A DNA stretch of 41,986 nucleotides, taken from positions 1 to 41,986 of IMG/VR virus record IMGVR_UViG_3300025769_000256; one strand, given 5' to 3'. Source of the DNA: a virus. The position numbers and the translations under genes are program-made. Below the pieces are notes generated by a model. That model made no database searches, was not told the origin of the DNA, and was given only the letters and a program-made list of their open reading frames with translations. Below, piece by piece: positions 6,367-12,302 of this stretch; the stretch's first letter is position 1, and each line of letters starts with the position of its first letter.

Positions 6367-6424
6367 TATAACTTTGTTATACCCAAAGTATATCATTATA
6401 TAACGGTATATGCAAGGATATAAC
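6367..6424. promoter_or_regulatory. TATAAC operator-like cluster over the early promoter
   Basis: The hexamer TATAAC occurs at 6367-6372, 6399-6404 and 6419-6424, and in inverted form (GTTATA) at 6376-6381. The first and the inverted copy form a perfect dyad, TATAAC-TTT-GTTATA, over the predicted transcription start of the early arm. The other two lie in and just upstream of the -10/-35 region. This is the arrangement expected for a repressor that shuts off the early promoter. AT-richness makes chance copies more likely, so confidence is moderate. Confidence 0.4.
6387..6415 (-). promoter_or_regulatory. Sigma70-type promoter of the early (minus-strand) arm
   Basis: Read on the minus strand: TTGCAT (-35, bases 6415-6410), a 17-base spacer, then TATACT (-10, bases 6392-6387). 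Transcription would begin near 6380, leaving a leader of about 28 bases before the ATG at 6352. Five of six matches in the -10 and four of six in the -35, with ideal spacing and the correct position before the first early gene, make this convincing. Use by the host RNA polymerase fits the lack of a phage RNA polymerase gene. Confidence 0.7.
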
Positions 6425-6546
6425 TATTAAATTTCCTTAATGTAACCAAGGAAGATAACAAGTACCATACTACCATATTGCTACCATACGCTGTAACGCA
6501 CTCTAGGAAAGGGATACAAAGGAATTTGAACGAAAATATGGTAGGC

Positions 6547-6566
6547 AGCTAGGTTAAGCTAGGGTA
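6547..6566 (+). repeat. Tandem 10-bp repeat
   Basis: Two adjacent decamers, AGCTAGGTTA and AGCTAGGGTA, differ by one base. A 10-base period places both copies on the same face of the helix, which suits cooperative protein binding. It lies four bases after the inverted TACCATA copy. Confidence 0.5.
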
Positions 6567-6670
6567 AATTGAAAAAAATTGGAGCGGGAGTAGATTTAGC
6601 AAAAAATCATTGGGCTATCGAGTGGAAAACTACCATATTTACTAACTTTATATATTATTTATTAGTTATT

Positions 6671-6688
6671 AGTAGTAGTAGTAGTAGT
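6671..6688 (+). repeat. (AGT)6 trinucleotide repeat
   Basis: Six uninterrupted AGT units, followed by degenerate TGT/AGT units to about 6696, between AT-rich sequence and the TGTAAG sites. It is non-coding. Repeats like this can vary in length between strains by slippage. Confidence 0.9.
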
Positions 6689-6769
6689 TGTAGTTGTTTT
6701 TCTTCCTTTGTGTAAGGTGGGCGGATAGTGAGATAGAGCGTTTGTAAGAGTGGTAAGATAAGAGTTTTC

Positions 6770-6789
6770 ATGTAAGGGTACCCTTACAT
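6770..6789. promoter_or_regulatory. 20-bp perfect palindrome with flanking TGTAAG half-sites
   Basis: ATGTAAGGGTACCCTTACAT is a perfect dyad. Related TGTAAG half-sites occur upstream near 6711 and 6742, and inverted (CTTACA) at 7009-7014. This looks like an operator for a dimeric repressor or activator. It lies next to a TACCATA copy (6791-6797), so two proteins could compete. The product of the gene at 7193 is a natural candidate binder, but this is only inference. Confidence 0.55.
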
Positions 6790-6919
6790 CTACCATATTC
6801 GCTATGAAACAGGGGAATTGATGGTAAGCACGCAGCGGCCGCTCTGTGCCCCGTCACGCTGCGAAAACGTGCCCCGACCAATAAGAACCTACCAAAAGTC
6901 AAAAACGGCTCAGGAAAAG

Positions 6920-6960
6920 CCCCCCACCCCCCCCTCTGTGACAGGCCTAACGTTCCCCCC
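6920..6960 (-). other. G-quadruplex-capable tract (G runs on the minus strand)
   Basis: The plus strand has C6 (6920-6925), one A, C8 (6927-6934), then C6 (6955-6960). The minus strand therefore carries G6, G8 and G6 runs, with only one base between two of them. That is enough for four or more G-triplets. It sits in a GC-rich island (about 6810-6965) within AT-rich surroundings. An identical GTGCCCCG octamer is present twice just upstream (6846-6853, 6869-6876). Confidence 0.6.
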
Positions 6961-7157
6961 TCGCAAAAAATTTTATAAATACGGGTTAGGACTATGTATT
7001 TCACCCCTCTTACATGGGAGTGTTTCGATATCATTTCACATATTGTTTCATGTTAATATACCTAATTGCATCACTACGTAATCTTAGTGTTTCGCTACAT
7101 GTTTTAATATCTTTTAACTTGGATATAAGAGTTACAAAGGTAAGAGACATATAGTGG

Positions 7158-7186
7158 TTGACTTTATATTTCAATTGTGTTACGAT
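7158..7186 (+). promoter_or_regulatory. Sigma70-type promoter of the late (plus-strand) arm
   Basis: TTGACT (7158-7163), a 17-base spacer, and TACGAT (7181-7186). Seven bases beyond the -10 is 7193, the A of the ATG of the first late gene, so the message is predicted to be leaderless. There is no Shine-Dalgarno in the preceding bases, which agrees. A small inverted repeat TTGCA-GTA-TGCAA (7186-7198) spans the start site and could be an autoregulatory operator. Confidence 0.65.
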
Positions 7187-7192
7187 TGCAGT

Positions 7193-7549
7193 ATGCAAGA
7201 CAAAAAGAAAGCGTTTAACGTAGTTGTAAGAGGGGTGGTTGTGGAAAAGATCCGCGAATTGTCAAAAGTGCATGATATTTCTCAGCCTAAGGTGATGGAG
7301 TATGTGTTTATGACGTACGGATCGGCGATCCCCGGGGTGCCATTAGCTCCTGGGAAACCCGTTGGTGGAAAGCTTTTCGACCCAGACGAGGTGCCGTTGG
7401 GAGTGTATAAGGCTATGTGCCGTGAGCGCATGGGATTCCACACAGATTTGCATCAAATGTTGGCAAGGGGCGAGGAGTTTGATCCGCTAGGGTTTCCCCT
7501 ACAATGGCAGCGTGAGATGGCAGAAGAGGTGTTAGCAGAGAGTGAGTGA
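7193..7549 (+). CDS. Putative ribbon-helix-helix DNA-binding protein, first gene of the late arm
   Basis: The frame is open from a GTG at 7154, but the promoter lies inside that extension. I therefore start at the ATG at 7193, giving 118 residues. The N-terminus is basic (MQDKKKAF), followed by a strand VVVRGVVV and two helices (EKIRELSKVHDIS and PKVMEYVFMTYG). This order resembles the ribbon-helix-helix fold of Arc/MetJ-type repressors. The C-terminal half (DPDEVPLGVYKAM) is of unknown type. It sits at the divergence point with operator-like repeats upstream, so it could regulate the switch or act as a terminase small-subunit-like DNA binder. The fold call is by eye only. Confidence 0.65.
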   Translation: MQDKKKAFNVVVRGVVVEKIRELSKVHDISQPKVMEYVFMTYGSAIPGVPLAPGKPVGGKLFDPDEVPLGVYKAMCRERMGFHTDLHQMLARGEEFDPLGFPLQWQREMAEEVLAESE

Positions 7550-8246
7550 GTACTACGCTACGGCTAAGGCATTAAAGGCAAAGGGTGAGGGTGATAGCGC
7601 AATGTTGGACAAGTTGCTTTCGTATCCGGCAACCCATGGTCATGCTATCAGCGTTGCTTGTCAACTGTTACCCGTTGTAGACCAGTGCTGGAGTGTGTTT
7701 CGTGAGCGTCATGAGTTAGACGCAGGTCAGCGGAACCGTTTTTGCGAGCAGGGTTTTACAGCGTTGATCAGTGAGTTAGACCGTCAGGCACCTAAGCGTT
7801 TCCCTTACCAGGAGAAGCGTTGGTGGCAGGAGTTATCTCGGTACTTATGTGGTGATGGTGATCCTATTGTATTGGGTGCAGCTAAGGAGAACCGTTGGCA
7901 GCCACTTCGTCAGCGTGTAGCCTCAGTTCCATTGGAGGCAATGCAGCGTGAGTTGGAGTTAGTTAGTTATACTGAGAGCAGTAGTGAGGAGCGTTTAGAG
8001 CCTTTAATCCAGGAGTTACAGATGAAGGCGTTGCAGGCGATTCGTGATGATGAGGTTCAGGGTCGTGATGCGGTGAAGACGTTTACGGATATGGTGAAGC
8101 TTCAGGCGCAGTTGAAGGGTGAGTTGAAGGAGAAGGTGGACATAGAGATCAGTCCTGGACAGGCATACAAGGAGTTGTTGTTGAACCCGGGTCGTTTTCA
8201 TGCAGAGGTATTGGAGGGTGACGAGCCCCCGAGGTTGATAGGATGA
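7542..8246 (+). CDS. Possible terminase small subunit
   Basis: A 234-residue, highly charged, mostly helical protein starting at GTG (7542), which overlaps the previous gene by 8 bases. The C-terminal third (AVKTFTDMVKLQAQLKGEL, then SPGQAYKELL) resembles the oligomerisation and tail region seen in many terminase small subunits. The middle is rich in Arg/Glu helices. Its place upstream of the large terminase and near the start of the late arm agrees. However, several unrelated small genes intervene, and I do not see a clear helix-turn-helix, so the assignment is tentative. Confidence 0.5.
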   Translation: MSEYYATAKALKAKGEGDSAMLDKLLSYPATHGHAISVACQLLPVVDQCWSVFRERHELDAGQRNRFCEQGFTALISELDRQAPKRFPYQEKRWWQELSRYLCGDGDPIVLGAAKENRWQPLRQRVASVPLEAMQRELELVSYTESSSEERLEPLIQELQMKALQAIRDDEVQGRDAVKTFTDMVKLQAQLKGELKEKVDIEISPGQAYKELLLNPGRFHAEVLEGDEPPRLIG

Positions 8247-8428
8247 TGGGTGACGAGTCAATATTCATAGGTATAAAGGACGGGGAGATGCAGATAACGA
8301 TTCCGGGGCATGTATCGGTAGAGATCCAGGAGGACATGATCAAGGTGAATCCTAGTGACACAGTGGTTTCCATCCGTAATGAGTCCTTGGACGAGTTGGC
8401 AAGAGAGGAGAACGAAGAGAATGGATAG
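8243..8428 (+). CDS. Small acidic protein, function unknown
   Basis: A 61-residue acidic protein (MMGDESIFIGIKDGEMQITI) with alternating hydrophobic strands in the first half and an acidic tail (LAREENEENG). It begins ATGA on the stop of the preceding gene and overlaps the next by 8 bases. The tail-end sequence GAGGAGAACGAAGAGA also serves as the ribosome site for the following gene. No family is recognised. Confidence 0.72.
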   Translation: MMGDESIFIGIKDGEMQITIPGHVSVEIQEDMIKVNPSDTVVSIRNESLDELAREENEENG

Positions 8429-8855
8429 AGCGAGAGGGTTCTTAGGCTTCAGTTTATTACCGGAGATTTATCCAGTTTCAATTCATGTGGTTTATTCAGA
8501 TGATGAGGAGAGGATTGGGAAGTTTTTCAGCAAGGCTGTTGGGGAGGATGAGTTAGTGCGTCAACCTTGTGATATAACAGTGAGACCAGATGCATTGGTG
8601 TCATCTTACGGCGAGCATATATTAATGGAGTTTCGTCCAGATGAAAAGCGTGGTGGTGCTGCATTGGCTGCATTAGTTGCACACGAGGCGGTGCATGCGA
8701 GCTGGCGGTTAGAGCGAATAGTAGGTGATTGTTTTGATATGAACATCCAGGAGCCCCAATGTTACTTCGTTCAATACTTAGTTGGGGAGATTACGAATCG
8801 TATATGGGAGCATCTAGAGAAAAGGAAGAAGAATGGAAAAAGAAATAAGAGATAA
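8421..8855 (+). CDS. Putative zinc metallopeptidase-like protein (HExxH)
   Basis: I start at the ATG at 8421 (144 residues), because GGAGAACGAAGAGA precedes it. The longer frame from 8355 reads through the previous gene. Residues 82-95 contain the zincin signature HEAVH (His88, Glu89, His92) on a hydrophobic helix (ALAALVAHEAVHASW). A glutamate ~20 residues later (Glu111 in EPQCYFVQYL) could be the third ligand, as in gluzincin-like enzymes. Similar HExxH proteins of unknown role occur in many phage genomes. A peptidase function is inferred from the motif only. It does not look like a prohead protease by position or fold. Confidence 0.7.
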   Translation: MDRARGFLGFSLLPEIYPVSIHVVYSDDEERIGKFFSKAVGEDELVRQPCDITVRPDALVSSYGEHILMEFRPDEKRGGAALAALVAHEAVHASWRLERIVGDCFDMNIQEPQCYFVQYLVGEITNRIWEHLEKRKKNGKRNKR

Positions 8856-9000
8856 GGTGGCGATACAGGAGATGATAAGGAGGGTTTGGGATGAGGCTTT
8901 TAAGGAAGGAAAACGGGCGGCTCGCGAGGAAATAACTCACGACAGGTTGGTAAACCAGTATATTAAGGAATTAATTCAAGAGGTTGTAGAGAATGGATAG
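8833..9000 (+). CDS. Small charged helical protein, 55 residues
   Basis: A 55-codon gene. The start ATG at 8833 follows AAAGGAAGAAGA and overlaps the end of the HExxH gene by 23 bases. The stop overlaps the next start (ATGGATAG). The product is a single charged helix (MEKEIRDKVAIQEMIRRVWD, later EEITHDRLVNQYI). Coupled overlaps on both sides support a real gene. No function is recognised. Confidence 0.65.
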   Translation: MEKEIRDKVAIQEMIRRVWDEAFKEGKRAAREEITHDRLVNQYIKELIQEVVENG

Positions 9001-9313
9001 AGTAAGAGAGTTAATGGGTCGTTACATGGATCGTATGGACGACGAAGCGGTTAAGGGGTTGGTTTACGAAATGTACTTGGAGTTAGGGGTGAGCTTTTTC
9101 GACCATCAAGTTCATAGTAGACAAGCGGAAATTAGTCACCTTCATCCAGAGGAGTTGCGAGACCTTTACTGGGCGCTAACCAAGGATATCGGTGAGTCAT
9201 GTCGAGGAGGGATGTGCCTGTCTACTTGGCAGGTAATAGAGAGAGCGGCTGTGTCGTACACGTTAGGCGGAGTTGTACCAGAGAAGGAGCGTCCATGGTG
9301 GAAGGTATGGTAG
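8993..9313 (+). CDS. Conserved-looking protein of unknown function
   Basis: A 106-residue helical protein starting MDRVRELMGRYMDRM. The ATG overlaps the previous stop (ATGGATAG), and GTTGTAGAGA lies upstream. Two cysteines (CRGGMC) lie near residue 70, and a Trp-rich C-terminus ends PWWKVW. No family is recognised. It is embedded in the run of small accessory genes between the terminase subunits. Confidence 0.72.
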   Translation: MDRVRELMGRYMDRMDDEAVKGLVYEMYLELGVSFFDHQVHSRQAEISHLHPEELRDLYWALTKDIGESCRGGMCLSTWQVIERAAVSYTLGGVVPEKERPWWKVW

Positions 9314-9582
9314 AGGTAAGTCGTGAGGAGTTTCTAAACGCGAGTAGTCGTTTACGTGGCAGGTATAAGGGCAGTCGTACAGCGAGGACTGAGCCAGTGC
9401 TGATGCGTAACTGGAAGGTATTTGAGACATTACAATCGAAGAGCGGTTTAGTGTTGGCTCAGGTGGAGTATACGTTTCCTAGTCAGGGAGTGGCACAGGA
9501 GGCGCATGATGAGATGCATCATGTGCAGCTGGCTAGTAGTGTGAAGTATGTGGTCAAGGACGCAGCCGATGACCAGAGTTAG
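9295..9582 (+). CDS. Small protein of unknown function
   Basis: The frame is open from 9199, but the ATG at 9295 has AAGGAG five bases upstream, giving 95 residues (MVEGMVEVSREEF). An ATG at 9307 is the alternative. The first half is basic (SSRLRGRYKGSRTART) and the second is mixed strand/helix (LVLAQVEYTF). It overlaps the previous gene by 19 bases. No family is recognised. Confidence 0.68.
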   Translation: MVEGMVEVSREEFLNASSRLRGRYKGSRTARTEPVLMRNWKVFETLQSKSGLVLAQVEYTFPSQGVAQEAHDEMHHVQLASSVKYVVKDAADDQS

Positions 9583-9608
9583 TAGATGGCTGTAATAAGG
9601 AGAATAAG

Positions 9609-9890
9609 ATGGAGACAGTAGATTTTGGTACAGTTCTTAATGAGCTTAAGAACTATAGTGCAACGGCATATAGAAAAGGATGGAACGGTAAAGGAATTTA
9701 CATTATGTTGCAGGTTCCTGATGAACATAGCAAAATGACATTACCTTATATTTATATCGTGACGAACGATTTAGAGGGGGATAATCCAGATGCCCCTAAA
9801 GGATGCGTCCCTTGGCTTGCGAGTCAAACGGACATGTTAGCAGAGGACTGGATAATTAGATCAGCGCAATCAAATATAAAAGGAGAATAA
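9609..9890 (+). CDS. tad2: Tad2-like anti-Thoeris protein (DUF2829 family)
   Basis: A 93-residue protein with the two signature blocks of DUF2829/Tad2: RKGWNGKG at residues 22-29 and PWLASQTDMLAEDW at 68-81, with the FG...L...L start typical of the family. Characterised Tad2 proteins are small oligomeric sponges that bind the glycocyclic-ADPR signal made by Thoeris defence, so the effector is never activated. The start has the standard leader (AAGGAGAATAAG). The gene's own stop lies in the ribosome site of the next gene. It is an early-looking anti-defence function placed in the packaging segment of the late arm, which is unusual. I am confident of the family. Activity against a given Thoeris type is inferred. 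Confidence 0.9.
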   Translation: METVDFGTVLNELKNYSATAYRKGWNGKGIYIMLQVPDEHSKMTLPYIYIVTNDLEGDNPDAPKGCVPWLASQTDMLAEDWIIRSAQSNIKGE

Positions 9891-9891
9891 G

Positions 9892-10089
9892 ATGGCGAGA
9901 ATAGTACGTAAAGCATTGGAGATAGATATGGAGAAGGTAAAAGAGATAGTACCTCCTTCAGAGATAGAGGGTTATATAATCATGGGCGGTCATTGTAACG
10001 CAAATGAGTTGACTTTAGATCTAATGCAGTTAGAGAAGAAGGAAGAGATCGAGGCGCTACAAGCAGAGCAACCTAGTGCGGAATCCTAA
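9892..10089 (+). CDS. Small protein upstream of terminase, function unknown
   Basis: A 65-residue protein (MARIVRKALEIDMEKVKEIV) with a short central hydrophobic turn (GYIIMGGHC) and a charged helical tail (LEKKEEIEALQAEQ). The start follows AAAAGGAGAATAAG. Its last 14 bases overlap the large terminase start, so the two are probably translated together. No family is recognised. Confidence 0.7.
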   Translation: MARIVRKALEIDMEKVKEIVPPSEIEGYIIMGGHCNANELTLDLMQLEKKEEIEALQAEQPSAES

Positions 10090-11662
10090 TTGGACAGATG
10101 AAGAGGTAACGCCCGAGTTTGTCATTGCTAAGTTTCAGCAGTGGCGTAAGGACCCATGGCGTTTCTACACGGATATGGTGTGGACGGCGGACGAATCGGA
10201 CATAGATGATCCGGTGAAGCCGTTCACTCCTTTCGCGTACTTGCATGAGTTTCATCGAGCAGTTGAGGACCACGACACTACTATAGTAGTGAAGGGTCGT
10301 CAGATGTTTTTCACTTGGGCAGTAGCTGCGAGGTTTGTTTACAACTTGTTGTTCAAGCCTTATAGCAGGTCAGTGTTCATGTCACAGCGTGAGAGTCAGG
10401 TAGAGGATGTGATTGCTAAGCGGATGGTGTTCATCTTGAGCCAATTAGATGACCGGTTTCCCTGGCCTGATTTCAGTAAGAAGTCGATTAAGCGGATGAG
10501 TATTGATCATCCTGATAGTGAGGTTCGCTCTTTAATAGTAGGTACCCCAAGTGGTGAGGATCAGGCTCGTGGTATGACGGGTACTGAGTTATGGTTTGAT
10601 GAGTTTGGCTTTCTAGAGAACCAGGATCTGATCTTGAAGACGGCGCGTCCTTTGATTAAGAAGGGTAAGACTAAGATGATCATTACATCTACCCCTAACC
10701 CTGACACTCATTACGAGGATTTAGTTAAGAGTGTAGAGGACGGGACTCACAAGGAGCACATGGAGGGTGTGTGGAGTCATGAGAATCAGAACGGTGACTA
10801 CGTGTTATCGGTTCGTTATGATGCACATCCAGACCAGAGAACAGAGGAGTGGGCAGAGGCTAAGCGTCGTGAGGTAGGTGAGCTTGCGTGGCGGATTGAG
10901 TATTGTTTGGAGTGGACATTACCGAAGGGTAAGCCGGTATTCCCGGAGTTTCAGTTTGACACTTACTGTTTACCTTATGAGAAGCATCGCACTCCAGATA
11001 GGGCAAACCCTATTGGTTTAGGCTTCGACTTTGGTGGTCATTTCCCTAGTATGGTTGCTCACGAGAAGGATTCATTGGGTAGGTGCGTAGTACATTTAGC
11101 TATCCTTGGCGAGGATGTTGACTTGGATTCGTTCTTAGTAGACATTGTCAACCCTGCATTGGCGGAGAAGTTCCCTGGTGTCACGAACTTTAACATCTCT
11201 TGTGACCCAGCTGGTGAGGCTATTAGTGGTCAGGGGGTTGGTGCCCCTGCAAAGGACGTGTTGGAGAATCACTTCCAGTTGCCAGTGAGTTGTCAGCGAA
11301 CAAACCCGGGTGACAGGGCAAGGGTGATTAAGATCTTGATGAACAAGATGAAGGGTGGTACACCTGGTATCTTGATAGCTCCTGACTTGGGTCATTACTA
11401 TAGGGTAGACGGTACGGTAATTAAGGGGGTAATGGTAGAGGGCTTTAAGCATGGGTACGTTTATGCTAAGAAGCGAGGGACTAAGGCGAACACATATCAC
11501 TTAGACCCATATAAGGACGGACTATATGATCATTTATTTGATGCGTGGGGCTATCGTTTTATTTATGATTTCCCTGCTTTGCTCGAGATGGTTAGCTACA
11601 CGGAGCGGAAGGCAGGTAGAGTTAAGAAGAAGAAGAGTCGCAAGCGACATTTTCGACGCTGA
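10076..11662 (+). CDS. terL: Terminase large subunit (packaging ATPase-nuclease)
   Basis: A 528-residue DNA-packaging motor. The N-terminal ATPase shows a divergent P-loop region VKGRQMFFTW at 72-81 (of the kind found in many terminases, lacking a classical GKT), a Walker B strand LWFDE at 172-176, and the coupling motif TSTPNP at 204-209. The C-terminal RNase H-like nuclease has acidic residues at Asp318 (GLGFDFGG), Asp377 (SCDPAG) and the late HLFDAWGYRF. The C-terminus is strongly basic (KKKKSRKRHFRR). Translation starts at a GTG with a weak ribosome site inside the previous gene, so coupling is likely. A different P-loop alignment is possible, but the family is not in doubt. Confidence 0.95.
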   Translation: MRNPNWTDEEVTPEFVIAKFQQWRKDPWRFYTDMVWTADESDIDDPVKPFTPFAYLHEFHRAVEDHDTTIVVKGRQMFFTWAVAARFVYNLLFKPYSRSVFMSQRESQVEDVIAKRMVFILSQLDDRFPWPDFSKKSIKRMSIDHPDSEVRSLIVGTPSGEDQARGMTGTELWFDEFGFLENQDLILKTARPLIKKGKTKMIITSTPNPDTHYEDLVKSVEDGTHKEHMEGVWSHENQNGDYVLSVRYDAHPDQRTEEWAEAKRREVGELAWRIEYCLEWTLPKGKPVFPEFQFDTYCLPYEKHRTPDRANPIGLGFDFGGHFPSMVAHEKDSLGRCVVHLAILGEDVDLDSFLVDIVNPALAEKFPGVTNFNISCDPAGEAISGQGVGAPAKDVLENHFQLPVSCQRTNPGDRARVIKILMNKMKGGTPGILIAPDLGHYYRVDGTVIKGVMVEGFKHGYVYAKKRGTKANTYHLDPYKDGLYDHLFDAWGYRFIYDFPALLEMVSYTERKAGRVKKKKSRKRHFRR

Positions 11663-11714
11663 TATAGACATTGAATACACGGCGTGTTAATCTATTTTTA
11701 GGAGAACATTAACA

Positions 11715-12287
11715 ATGGCATCAATTACTAAGAAAAATTCAATCCCTTATGACTTTACTACTGACGGTCAAGCGGGTTTAACAGCTACCTCTGGTGGCAT
11801 TAAGTCAGTTGGACTAAGCGGCGAATTAATCGCAACAGGTCTGGACACAGCTAACAAGACGCCAGCTATCAGTCATGGTGGTGACGTACTTGAGCTAGGT
11901 CTTAGAGGCAAGTGGTACTATGACTTTGCTACTGACGGTGGAGCAATTGGCGACGTAACCCTACGTGGTCCTAAGCTTCCTTTGGGCGCAGTTGTTACAG
12001 GTGGTTACATCTATAATACAACCGCTATGACTTCCGGTGGCTCGGCTACTGTAGCGATCAACATCCCTACAGATGACGCAGCTGGTATCAAAGCGGCAAC
12101 GGCTTATGGTACTATCGGCGCAGCAGGTCCTGTGGCGATCATCCAAACTGGCGCAGCAGCAAACATCTCTGAGATCACAACTGACGAGAGAGATATTACT
12201 ATTACAATCGCAACAGCAGCTTTAACTGCTGGAGCATTTGTTCTAGTTCTTAACTACGATATCGTGAAAGCAGATACGACTAGTTAA
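11715..12287 (+). CDS. Probable abundant virion protein (head decoration or fibre)
   Basis: A 190-residue, Gly/Ala/Thr-rich, beta-structured protein without cysteine. It contains strand-turn patterns (TSGGIKSVGLSGELIATGL, GAFVLVLNYDI). The sequence style and position (between terminase and portal) match small virion surface proteins of short-tailed phages. A strong ribosome site (TAGGAGAACATTAACA) precedes it and a strong intrinsic terminator follows directly, so the message end is fixed after this gene. This implies that more of it is made than of the portal. Decoration, head fibre or head-completion roles are all possible, and the sequence alone does not choose. Confidence 0.7.
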   Translation: MASITKKNSIPYDFTTDGQAGLTATSGGIKSVGLSGELIATGLDTANKTPAISHGGDVLELGLRGKWYYDFATDGGAIGDVTLRGPKLPLGAVVTGGYIYNTTAMTSGGSATVAINIPTDDAAGIKAATAYGTIGAAGPVAIIQTGAAANISEITTDERDITITIATAALTAGAFVLVLNYDIVKADTTS

Positions 12288-12302
12288 TTAGTCCCCCCGA
12301 CA

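Larger units (their letters stand above)
6463..6797. repeat. TACCATA iterated sites, six copies
   Basis: TACCATA occurs at 6463-6469, 6471-6477, 6482-6488, 6631-6637 and 6791-6797, and inverted at 6537-6543. The extended 10-mer CTACCATATT is present at 6470-6479, 6630-6639 and 6790-6799, exactly 160 bases apart each time, and inverted at 6535-6544. The first three copies are packed in 26 bases. Such iteration is typical of origin-binding or regulator-binding sites. Confidence 0.65.
6353..7192. other. Intergenic control region between the divergent arms; candidate replication origin
   Basis: This is the only long non-coding stretch in the window (about 840 bases). It changes character along its length. 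Bases 6353-6800 are AT-rich with iterated short sites. Bases 6810-6965 are GC-rich with long C runs. Bases 6965-7190 are AT-rich again and lead to the late promoter. It contains facing promoters, six TACCATA sites, a 20-bp palindrome, tandem AGCTAGG repeats, an AGT microsatellite and a G-quadruplex-capable tract. Frames of 87-88 codons exist on both strands here, but they have poor composition and no ribosome sites. Iterated sites next to an AT-rich segment at the divergence point of the two arms is the usual look of an origin or switch region, but this is inferred. Confidence 0.6.

Noticed and set aside
6835-6842. GCGGCCGC (NotI site) as a possible cloning-vector remnant
   Set aside because: Flanking bases do not look like vector polylinker, and the site lies within a natural GC-rich island.
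6768-7034. 88-codon open frame on the minus strand, and an 87-codon frame on the plus strand (6818-7081), in the control region
   Set aside because: Both cross the GC-rich C-tract island and the repeats, have no ribosome site and have poor protein-like composition. They look like chance frames in GC-rich DNA.
7154-7192. N-terminal extension of the first late gene from a GTG at 7154
   Set aside because: The promoter elements (7158-7186) lie inside the extension, so the ATG at 7193 is preferred.
8355-8420. N-terminal extension of the HExxH protein
   Set aside because: It overlaps the preceding gene in another frame, and the ATG at 8421 has the clear ribosome site.
11671-11698. TTGAAT-16-TATTTT resembling a promoter before the 190-residue virion protein
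   Set aside because: The predicted transcription start would fall inside the ribosome site, which would destroy it, and the -10 is weak in an AT-rich context.
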